Part shown: in pieces, positions 54,011-61,867 of the stretch
Layout of the letters: each line of letters starts with the position of its first letter
Position numbering within the stretch: the first letter of the stretch is position 1
Assembly (NCBI GenBank): GCA_044379485.1
Contig: JBIPOE010000012.1
Span: 4,416-68,415 of the forward strand
From: CAMDMI01 sp044379485
GTDB taxonomy: Bacteria; Bacteroidota; Bacteroidia; Cytophagales; Flexibacteraceae
Direction: 5' to 3'
Length of the DNA: 64,000 bases
Translations under genes and position numbers: made by a program
Notes under the pieces: generated by a model
Seen by the model: only the letters and a program-made list of their open reading frames with translations
Databases searched by the model: none
Told to the model about the DNA's origin: nothing

Positions 54011-55318
54011 TTAGTGAGTATTGATTTGAGGACTATTTATATTAAAATTTAATTGACCCTTAAACTTGAAGTACAATGCATTTATCATACCTATAATAAT
54101 CCAAAGATAAGGTCTTAAAATGTTTTGACTAAATAGAAGCAATAGAAACTCTATGGTTAAGGCATAAATCAGTGCTTCAAGGATTACCGATTCTCTTATA
54201 AAACCATTCGATTTTAGAAGGCCTGAAAGTTTGATACTGGACCTGTAAAACAAAAACAACCAGGATCCAAAAAACAAAAATCCAAATATTCCGCTTGCAG
54301 CCAATACCTCAACAAAGATGTTAAGTCCTTCAAATTCCTTTACTTTTTTTGAATCTGAAGTGTTACTCCCATAATACCTGGCTATGGCTGGTGCAATTCC
54401 ACCTAATGAATACCCATAAACAGGGCTTAATTCAAAAACCTTCCAAACATCTGTCATTTGTTTTAATCTGGTTTCTGTAGAATGTCCTGCCGTGTTGCCA
54501 ATTCCTGTGCCAGCCAGGTATCGTTCTTTTAGTTCACTATTATTAAGAACGTAGATAATAATACCAAAAATGGTAACTAAAATAGAAAAAGAAATTAATA
54601 GGTTGACTTTAGAAATTCGCAGGGTGAAACTTGAAGCAATTAGTAGTCTGAAAAAATCATATACTAATATTGCGACCATGAATAAAATTCCCATTCTACT
54701 TGTACTTAGAACTATAGCCATTACCAGTGAAATCAGAATTGTGGTTTGAAATTTTTTCGTAAAAAAATATACTTTCTTTTTGTGGCAGAAATATAAAAAG
54801 GCAAAACCTATCATTAGGTAAGTGGCATAATAGCTGGGCTCATAGGAAAGTCCATTTATTCTTGGAATTACGCTGGCTCTCCACCACATGGTTATTAGTA
54901 CATAAATTCCGCATAGGCTTAGAAAAAATTGTATAAAGCCAACCCAAGCCATTGCATAAAAACTTAGAATATAGTACTTAATTATTTTTTCAGCTGATAC
55001 TAAGTTTGAAAATTTATATATTGAATAACAGGTAATTATATTAAATATCATCCATAAAATATACCCTATATTTCTATTCAAAAAATGGGTATGAAAAACG
55101 AAAAATATGGGAAATAAAAACCAAGTAAAAATAATTATAAATCCGATAAATTTAAATCTGAAAGTATCTTTGAATACCAAAAAGTACAATAAAGTAAACA
55201 TCATTGATGCTAAATAGCAAGTTCTTATGTTGAATCCTCCTACATTAATATTAAAGAAAATATCAAATGAACTCGAAAGAAAAATGATAAAAATAAGATA
55301 GGTGAGAATTCTTTTCAT
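54011..55318 (-). CDS. Polytopic membrane protein, O-antigen polymerase/ligase-like
   Basis: This 435-residue protein has about eleven hydrophobic segments and starts at an ATG that overlaps the flippase stop by 4 bp. VFELSPVYGYSLGGIAPAI and the late GLNIFVEVLAASGIFGFLFF fit the Wzy_C-type layout, in which a conserved polar residue precedes a hydrophobic segment after the big loop. It is the first of three such proteins in the operon. Likely a Wzy polymerase, but the assignment among the three is open. Confidence 0.68.
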   Translation of the reverse strand: MKRILTYLIFIIFLSSSFDIFFNINVGGFNIRTCYLASMMFTLLYFLVFKDTFRFKFIGFIIIFTWFLFPIFFVFHTHFLNRNIGYILWMIFNIITCYSIYKFSNLVSAEKIIKYYILSFYAMAWVGFIQFFLSLCGIYVLITMWWRASVIPRINGLSYEPSYYATYLMIGFAFLYFCHKKKVYFFTKKFQTTILISLVMAIVLSTSRMGILFMVAILVYDFFRLLIASSFTLRISKVNLLISFSILVTIFGIIIYVLNNSELKERYLAGTGIGNTAGHSTETRLKQMTDVWKVFELSPVYGYSLGGIAPAIARYYGSNTSDSKKVKEFEGLNIFVEVLAASGIFGFLFFGSWLFLFYRSSIKLSGLLKSNGFIRESVILEALIYALTIEFLLLLFSQNILRPYLWIIIGMINALYFKFKGQLNFNINSPQINTH

Positions 55319-56529
55319 TTTCTGAAAATTATGAATAAAAATGAAAGGATATAAATAGTACCTCTGGAAAAAACTGTTGAAAAAGAAATCAATTCGAGAC
55401 TTTGAAATCTAGCACCTAAAGAACAGATAAGTATATGGAAGGCCAAAACTGTTAAACTTAAATAGAAAATTTTAATTCCTCCTCCTAAAGAAATAACTCC
55501 ATAAATCGCCGGACTAAAACATAAAAATGGAATTAAACCCAGCATTAAAATTACAAAAGAAGGAAACGTAGACTCGTATTTTTCTCCGCTTATCAATACA
55601 AATAGGTCTTTGGAAAAAGGCAAAACCAGCATGCAAATCAATGAAATAAGAACTGTAATTTTTAACCATTTCTTAAACCTGGTTTTACTTTGAGAAAAGG
55701 GGTCTTTTGTAAAACTATTTATAAATGGGATATGAGAGGTAACTACAATCAAATCAGCCATTGAATAATAACGAAAGGGGACCGAAAAATTTGCTATTTG
55801 GTCCATATCAAAATACCTTGAAACAAAATAAAAACTAATATGGTCATAAGTTCCCCTAATGAAAAAGAACAAAATTAGCATCCATGCTGATTTCCAGAAC
55901 CAGGAAAATTGAGCCAGTCTTAGCTTAAATCCACCTAATTTAAAAAGGTTTAAAAAGGAGGAAATATCGACAAAAAGTGCTGTTAAAATGGAAGCAAAAA
56001 ATGAAACGGCAGCTGTCCAAAAATTTAGATTTCCAGTGAAATAAAGGATGCAAAGTATTAATAATAAGGCAATTGGTCGGACTATACTAATTAGGTTGTA
56101 GCCACGATATGACTCCTTAGTTTGTTGCTGAGAAAGCATTATGTTTTGAAATGTCATCACTATCGCAGCCATTAACCCAATTAAAATTGACGGATAGAAC
56201 TGAACCTTTCGAAATAAGGCAAAGGATAAATCTGGTCCACTGAATATAGCAATTAGTAATAAACTGGAAAGTAAAGCCATTTGAAACCAATTTAATGCAG
56301 AAAAAAAGCGGTTGTAATTTTGTATTTTTTTTAGATTAGCAATAGGAACTGCCGCTAAAAGAAATGGTGTAAAAAGCAATCCTGAAACCATGGATTGAAT
56401 ATATAAAAAGTTGCTTAAAAGAGCGAAGTCGTTCTTAGTTAATACTTTAATAAGGAAAATATTTGAAACTCCGAGAATAACCTTTGACGTTACTCCTCCA
56501 AAAAGAAGATTTCTAAGGTTTTTCCACAT
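55315..56529 (-). CDS. Polysaccharide flippase (Wzx/MATE-like)
   Basis: This 404-residue protein has about twelve hydrophobic segments. It starts with NLLFGGVTSKVILGVSNIFL, the usual first helix of oligosaccharide flippases, and has the KVLTKNDFALLSNFLYIQSM region after it. It should flip the undecaprenyl-linked repeat unit to the periplasmic face. It is the first gene of the tight minus-strand polysaccharide operon, so the promoter should lie in 56530-56884. Confidence 0.82.
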   Translation of the reverse strand: MWKNLRNLLFGGVTSKVILGVSNIFLIKVLTKNDFALLSNFLYIQSMVSGLLFTPFLLAAVPIANLKKIQNYNRFFSALNWFQMALLSSLLLIAIFSGPDLSFALFRKVQFYPSILIGLMAAIVMTFQNIMLSQQQTKESYRGYNLISIVRPIALLLILCILYFTGNLNFWTAAVSFFASILTALFVDISSFLNLFKLGGFKLRLAQFSWFWKSAWMLILFFFIRGTYDHISFYFVSRYFDMDQIANFSVPFRYYSMADLIVVTSHIPFINSFTKDPFSQSKTRFKKWLKITVLISLICMLVLPFSKDLFVLISGEKYESTFPSFVILMLGLIPFLCFSPAIYGVISLGGGIKIFYLSLTVLAFHILICSLGARFQSLELISFSTVFSRGTIYILSFLFIIFRK

Positions 56530-56884
56530 CTTTTAAGGAACCAAAAAACTTAGAGTTTTTGGTTTATTCCAATTTGATTTCAATGATGCAAAAAGCAAAA
56601 ATGAATTTTTCAAAAAATGCTCAAAATATTTAGGTAGAATCGAATACAAGTATTTGTAAATAAAGACATTACTAAAGATCAATTTCTGAAGATCTAAAGT
56701 AAGAAAAACAAAATATTCAATCGCACTTCTCGTTTCAGGATTTATGTTCTTACCAGACTTTTGCAAAAAAATATACGATCTAAATTGATTTGCAAAAGAA
56801 CATAATTTTAAGGAGGCAATTAGAATTAAATAAGTCCGGAATTCTATTGTAACCTGGCTTCATAAATACACAAGAGTTTCGAAC
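56530..56884. other. Intergenic stretch, probable promoter region of the polysaccharide operon
   Basis: This 355-bp AT-rich stretch lies between the ABC permease-peptidase gene and the flippase gene. A 77-codon minus-strand frame beginning at a TTG covers 56533-56766, but it shows no family resemblance and I do not accept it as a gene. No strong hairpin is visible. Confidence 0.4.
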
Positions 56885-59800
56885 TTAATCCCAATCGATC
56901 AATTTAGCATTGTCATCCATAAAAATGTCGGTCAAAGTATGCAAAGGATCGATCCCAACATATTTTGGTTTTTTGGCGGAAGTCCAGACAATCTCTTGGT
57001 TATTAACTAACTTCAGCTTTTCCATTCGTAAAACATCAGTTTTTACTTTTGGCGTTTCCTCATTTAAAAGGGCTAAATAGAATTGTTCTGTAATTGGAGC
57101 CTTCTTTTCATTTCCACCCAAACTATCTACATAATATTTATCCAATTCAACTTTAAAACGAATCTCAAATTGCCCATTTGCCAACTTTTTGCCTTTTGCT
57201 TGTACGATTTTATTTTTGTAAAGGGTTATTCGTTTCCACTGATCGTCAACCAATGTTTGCTGACCAGGAGCTAAAAAAGGAATCATTGTCGAATAGAAGT
57301 CATGCGTAGAAGGATAGGGCCTTTCTTTAAATTGGTATTTTTTCACAAACGTCCCTAAAAACTCATTCATTTTACTTTCTCCCAGTAAATCCATAACGGA
57401 AAACATGGCTAGCGAACCTTTATTGTAATACGCATAGGACTGCATTTCAATATCTAGAAGTGGGTTTTCCTTTTTCTTTTCAACACTTCTTCCAGATAAA
57501 TAATCCCGGAGTTCTTTCCTTAAAAACCTACCCATGAGTTCCTGTCCATAACGCTTTTTCATTACCATTAGTGCAGAATACTCGGCCATTGTTTCACTTA
57601 AAAACTGACCACCTCTAACTGCCGCTGGCATAATTTGATGTCCCCACCATTGATGTGCCATTTCGTGGGCAGTCACAAAATACACATAATCAATGGCTTC
57701 TTTTTCCTCTAAATTGGCAATAAATCCAATTCCTTCACTGTATGGAATGGTATTGTCAAAGGATTGGGCAAAACTGCTATACCTTGGAAACTCAAGGATT
57801 CGAACTTGCTTGTGTTGATAAGGACTGAAGTTTTTTGAATAATAATCCAGAGAATGCCGAACAGCTTCAGCCATTTTTTTTACATTGAAGTCATGTGTAG
57901 GATGGTGATAGATCGTTATATCAACATCGTTCCACTTTTCCTTATAGGCAGCATATCTTGCAGAAATGATGGCATAAAAATTACTGATTGGCCTATCCAT
58001 TTTATAGTGAAAATATCGCCTACCATTTTCATTCCATTCTTTTACAAGGTAGCCCGGTGCAATTGCAATTTGGTCTGGAGAAGTTGAAAGTATAGCTTCA
58101 AACCTCATGCTGTGGTTTAAGTCATCAAATAAACTTTGGTTTAAGGCGCTTGAGTCTAATTGACTTTTCATTGGTGGCACTTCCTTAAGGCCATTTTCTT
58201 TTCTTTTATCCTCATCTCTAATGGTATAGCCACTGTTAAATCCCATACTTGGCCAGAATCCGTTGTTGAAAAATGTTCCGTTGCCAATTACAGGACTTTC
58301 ATTATCCAATCCTGTGTAGGCAAATTTCATTTCAAAATCAGCCTCAAATGAATCGCCCGGGGCCAGTGGTTTGTTTAATTTATAGGCTTTTATTCCTTTT
58401 TTCTTATCCTCGTAAACTATCTTTGAAGATACCGAAAGATTAAACTTAACCAATTCACCTTCAGGGTTAAAGTTGTACCAAAGTGTGTCAATTTTTTCTT
58501 TATGGGCATTAAAATAACCCATTTTGGCAGTGAGTTTAAGATCTCCATTTTCAGGAAACATATCTGCTCCAATTTTAATGGACGCCAAAGAAGGATGCCT
58601 GGATTCCTGGAGGTAGCTAAACTTCTTTTCGTATTCCAGATTTACCTTTTCCCTTACATTGCTGTTTACATATCCATCTTTTTCAACTGTCTGATAGGTA
58701 ATGTTATAGCCAGTTATCAGCATGGCCAGAAAAGGGATTCCTACTGATAATTTTGCCCAAACGGAATCATAAAGTCTGTTTTTGAAATTTTTGATTCTAG
58801 CCTTTATTGTTGATTCTGAGCCTCTTACCAAAAACAAATAACTAACCGATAGCAAAAAGGCTGCAACAAATGCCCAATGGAGCAAATAAGTTTGAAAAAC
58901 CTTTACGTAGTCTCCAAAACCATTCATATCTGAGTAGGTGTAGCTTAGATTACTGCCATAGCGGAATAATGGATGTTCAATATGTAAATAGCTTAAACCA
59001 ATAGTAGAAATATAATAGCCCAAAAGTGCTACATTTCCAGTATATTTGTTGTTAACGATATTTTGAATGCAAAAAGCCAGAGAAGCAATTAACCAAAGTC
59101 TTGGTAGCTCAAACAGAAAAAGCGTTTTTAGATATAGTCCAATTTCGAAATTGTAAAAACCCTTTATGGCTTGAATTGGAATACAAACAAGTGGCACCAA
59201 CGCCAATAGAAAAACAGGAACTAATAATAAAGAAGCATACTTTGACCAAAATATAACCGAGTTTGGAATCGGAAATGCATCGTAAATTCCTTCCATTTTT
59301 GCCTGCCGCTCACGCCAAACGATTTCCCCTGCAAGGAAAACTATGAGTACCATGCTGAGAATGTTAAACAAGGAAGAAGTTGTGGATTCAAGCATTATTC
59401 CGGTAACAGGATAAATACCAGTCTCATACGTTTGATTTGCATACCAGGCATCCATGCCCATGTACAAAGCAATGGCAAAAAGGAAAGCTATAAAGAACAG
59501 GTTCCTAAGGTTTTGGCTAAATTCAAGTTTCCAAAGTGTGAAAAAAGTTTTAAGTCCGGAATAATCAAGACTATAGTTTGTTTTGGGAAGAATTAAAACC
59601 GGTGCCTTAAAAGTTTCCTTTTCTTTTATCGTCCTTGATTTTGCTGTTTCAGCGACAGGGCTCATTCGGAAGCGTATGAATGAAACTATTAAAATGAGGA
59701 AACCTATTGATAGCCAGGTCAATCTGTTCAACAAAAATAAACCCTCAACCGGAATCAATTGTGTATTTTTTTCTGCAATTGACCAATACTCAGTTACTCT

Positions 59801-60457
59801 ATCTGCTGAAGTCAATCCAAATGGATCAAGTATTGCCGCAAAAGCCTTATTATCTAAATCTGAAAGTAAATTTTGAGAAATACTGTATAAAACGATGAAG
59901 GATATCGCTACTATATACGCATACATCATTTTTCGGGAAAGAGATACCAAACTAAAAAATAATGATCCCAGCATAAAAACTGTTGGAATTAAAGCAATAA
60001 AGTAGGGCCACAAATAGGATGATGCACTAAAGGGAGCAAAATCAGTGCTATCAGGATCCTTCATTTTGGCAATGAACTCACCAATCATCATACCGACAGG
60101 GAGCATAAGAAACACCAGAGCACACATTAAAAACGTGCCTATAAATCTACCTGTCAAATAGTTATATTTAGATATTGGATAGGCATAAAGAAAGGTATCC
60201 ATTTTATGCTCCACATCTCTGAACACAGGTACAGCATGAAAAGCCATCACAATAAACAAACCCAAAACCCCCATTACTGAAATGATCTGATGAATGTTGT
60301 ATGGGGCATTGCTGTAAACCTTGCCAAAACCGCCGCCAATCCTAACGGCATCAGTGGTCATCAAGATGATTCCAAGTATTAAAAAAACCAGGCCATAGAT
60401 ATATGTGGCTGGTCGCTTAAATCGATAACGAAATTCAAAAAATAGAAAATCTAACAT
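56885..60457 (-). CDS. ABC transporter permease fused to an M1-family aminopeptidase
   Basis: This 1190-residue protein has an N-terminal ABC-2-type permease part (about residues 1-560) with two sets of six or so transmembrane helices. A soluble C-terminal M1 metallopeptidase follows. The zinc site is HEMAHQWWGH near residue 930, with the third ligand Glu in FLSETMAEYSAL 18 residues after the HExxH; a Tyr in the YYNKGSLAMF region completes the active site. The peptidase should face the periplasm. This fusion is known in Bacteroidota, usually with an ABC ATPase gene adjacent; none is present here. Transport substrate and peptidase target are unknown. Confidence 0.9.
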   Translation of the reverse strand: MLDFLFFEFRYRFKRPATYIYGLVFLILGIILMTTDAVRIGGGFGKVYSNAPYNIHQIISVMGVLGLFIVMAFHAVPVFRDVEHKMDTFLYAYPISKYNYLTGRFIGTFLMCALVFLMLPVGMMIGEFIAKMKDPDSTDFAPFSASSYLWPYFIALIPTVFMLGSLFFSLVSLSRKMMYAYIVAISFIVLYSISQNLLSDLDNKAFAAILDPFGLTSADRVTEYWSIAEKNTQLIPVEGLFLLNRLTWLSIGFLILIVSFIRFRMSPVAETAKSRTIKEKETFKAPVLILPKTNYSLDYSGLKTFFTLWKLEFSQNLRNLFFIAFLFAIALYMGMDAWYANQTYETGIYPVTGIMLESTTSSLFNILSMVLIVFLAGEIVWRERQAKMEGIYDAFPIPNSVIFWSKYASLLLVPVFLLALVPLVCIPIQAIKGFYNFEIGLYLKTLFLFELPRLWLIASLAFCIQNIVNNKYTGNVALLGYYISTIGLSYLHIEHPLFRYGSNLSYTYSDMNGFGDYVKVFQTYLLHWAFVAAFLLSVSYLFLVRGSESTIKARIKNFKNRLYDSVWAKLSVGIPFLAMLITGYNITYQTVEKDGYVNSNVREKVNLEYEKKFSYLQESRHPSLASIKIGADMFPENGDLKLTAKMGYFNAHKEKIDTLWYNFNPEGELVKFNLSVSSKIVYEDKKKGIKAYKLNKPLAPGDSFEADFEMKFAYTGLDNESPVIGNGTFFNNGFWPSMGFNSGYTIRDEDKRKENGLKEVPPMKSQLDSSALNQSLFDDLNHSMRFEAILSTSPDQIAIAPGYLVKEWNENGRRYFHYKMDRPISNFYAIISARYAAYKEKWNDVDITIYHHPTHDFNVKKMAEAVRHSLDYYSKNFSPYQHKQVRILEFPRYSSFAQSFDNTIPYSEGIGFIANLEEKEAIDYVYFVTAHEMAHQWWGHQIMPAAVRGGQFLSETMAEYSALMVMKKRYGQELMGRFLRKELRDYLSGRSVEKKKENPLLDIEMQSYAYYNKGSLAMFSVMDLLGESKMNEFLGTFVKKYQFKERPYPSTHDFYSTMIPFLAPGQQTLVDDQWKRITLYKNKIVQAKGKKLANGQFEIRFKVELDKYYVDSLGGNEKKAPITEQFYLALLNEETPKVKTDVLRMEKLKLVNNQEIVWTSAKKPKYVGIDPLHTLTDIFMDDNAKLIDWD

Positions 60458-60642
60458 TGGTGGGCGTTTATCTTAAAATTTGAACTAGCAATAAGATTTC
60501 GAATATGCGTATCTCCAAATCTTAATGTCGAAATTATTGAAATCAGATTGATAAGCGGAAAGAAATCGTCATTAAAATCCATATGTAAAAAATTTAATAA
60601 CAAAGCGTTTTGAGTAAACTAAATTCCTGAGTTTGTGGCAAA

Positions 60643-61053
60643 TTACAAATCATTAAAGAATTCTTCAGGGCTTACAACCTTAATTTCAGAAAAATAAAAA
60701 TCAGATTGGTTGGAAGTGATAATGAATTCACAGCCAGCATGAAAAGCTGAAAAATACTGCATAGCATCCTCAAAATCGTCAGCCTTTTTTAGTTTCAAAG
60801 CAGCATAGATTTCCTTTTGGCCACAATCTGTAACTGAAATGTGGGCCATTAATATTTCAAGTTTCTTTCTTGCTATGGTTTGGCCATGCTTTTTACAAGC
60901 AAAATACCATGTAATTCCCAGGCTGAGGGATGAGGTAAAAACTGTAAAACCAGGTTTATCTGCTAAACTGGCAATTCTGGCACAATAATGAAATGAAGGG
61001 TATTCCTGGTTGACAATCGATACCAATACATTGGCATCTAAAAAAATACGCAT
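60643..61053 (-). CDS. PIN-domain toxin (VapC-like)
   Basis: This 136-residue protein has MRIFLDANVLVSIVN with the first acidic residue, DDFEDAMQYFSAF with the central acidic pair, and FIITSNQSDFYFSEIKVVSP, the usual end of PF13470-type PIN domains. PIN toxins cut RNA using Mg2+. It begins 3 bp after the antitoxin stop, the normal order for a type II toxin-antitoxin operon. Its target is unknown. Confidence 0.85.
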   Translation of the reverse strand: MRIFLDANVLVSIVNQEYPSFHYCARIASLADKPGFTVFTSSLSLGITWYFACKKHGQTIARKKLEILMAHISVTDCGQKEIYAALKLKKADDFEDAMQYFSAFHAGCEFIITSNQSDFYFSEIKVVSPEEFFNDL

Positions 61054-61056
61054 CCT

Positions 61057-61314
61057 TTATTTTTTGGATTCGTAGTATTCTTTTTTCAAGGTTTTTCTGG
61101 ACCTGGGCTTTGTATTGTATTCGGTTTCGCCCTCTGCCGCAGCCATAACCCAATCAGAAACAGGATATTCTTCCAGGTTTTTGTAGTTTCCTTTTACCAG
61201 GCGACTTAAAAGAATTTCAGTAAGCCGGCTCAAACTAATGCCTTGATTTTCTGCATAAATTTTTGCCTGCTCAATTATATCAGCTTTGAAACTAAGGGTG
61301 ATTTTTGCATCCAT
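61057..61314 (-). CDS. Ribbon-helix-helix-type antitoxin (DUF6364-like)
   Basis: This 85-residue protein starts MDAKITLSFKADIIEQAKIY, a beta strand and first helix of an RHH fold, followed by GISLSRLTEILLSRLV, the second helix. The acidic/basic tail (EGETEYNTKPRSRK) would wrap the toxin. It is first in the two-gene operon and probably represses it. The MITE-like element lies 60 bp upstream, in its promoter region. Confidence 0.85.
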   Translation of the reverse strand: MDAKITLSFKADIIEQAKIYAENQGISLSRLTEILLSRLVKGNYKNLEEYPVSDWVMAAAEGETEYNTKPRSRKTLKKEYYESKK

Positions 61315-61373
61315 AATTCTCTTTATATTTATACGACAAAAATAAAAAAATTATACGGGAATTCAAATCAATG

Positions 61374-61551
61374 CCCAAAAGTCGCAAATAGTATTTAACT
61401 TTTTGATTTTCACCTTGAAACATTTCTCCCGGCTGTGTTCGCCAAAGGCGAAAGAAACCGGAATAGTTTATCCCGCCAAAACGGGAAGGCCATAAAGAAT
61501 AGAAAATCAAAAGGTTAAAGAGGTAATTGAAAATTACTTGCGACTTTTGGG
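61374..61551. mobile_element. MITE-like palindromic element, copy 2
   Basis: This 178-bp copy is the same length as the element at 13825-14002, with about four substitutions (for example C instead of T in AAACCGG, and A instead of G in the second hairpin, CCCGCCAAAACGGG). The 14-bp terminal inverted repeats are perfect. Flanks are TCAATG and TCATTG, only approximately a target duplication. It sits upstream of the antitoxin gene and next to the GC-rich hutU island. Confidence 0.8.
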
Positions 61552-61747
61552 TCATTGCATGAAATTTTCAAAATTTTGCAAAAACCATTTCCATAATTTT
61601 GATTTGGAAAAAAAATAATACGTCTTGCGAGGGGAACTAGAAGTAGCCGCTTCATAGTTTCCTTCAAAAGAAAATTAGGGGTGTAAACTCCCTCAGCTTA
61701 CACACTTTTTTGAACACTACCCAGATTTGTCGGCTTTGTTGGTTGCA

Positions 61748-61835
61748 GGCTGAGCAGCCGGGATAGTAGTGGATAGCCCACAGGCCATGAGGTACGAAAT
61801 GGCCGAGGACTAGGAACGGATAGCCCGTTAAGCTG
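61748..61835. other. Cluster of four hairpins at the 3' side of hutU
   Basis: Four compact hairpins follow one another: GGCTGAGCAGCC (61748-61759), GTGGATAGCCCAC (61769-61781), GGCCAT...ATGGCC (61783-61804) and AACGGATAGCCCGTT (61815-61829). The second and fourth share the stem-loop core GGATAGCCC with an ATAGC loop. AGCTGCCC at the right end can pair with GAGCAGCC at the left. It is GC-rich, unlike the AT-rich DNA to its left. It may be the hutU 3' untranslated region, a structured RNA, or part of a mobile GC-rich repeat. The rest of 61552-61867 holds no gene I recognise. Confidence 0.45.
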
Positions 61836-61867
61836 CCCAAAATGATATTGTTATGTTGGTTCCTTAA

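Noticed and set aside
56533..56766. 77-codon minus-strand frame before the flippase gene
   Set aside because: It starts at a TTG, is AT-rich and shows no family motif or conserved pattern; more likely the leader of the polysaccharide operon.
61292..61555. 87-codon minus-strand frame overlapping the antitoxin start
   Set aside because: Most of it translates MITE copy 2, with the same residues as the frame in copy 1; no independent evidence for coding.
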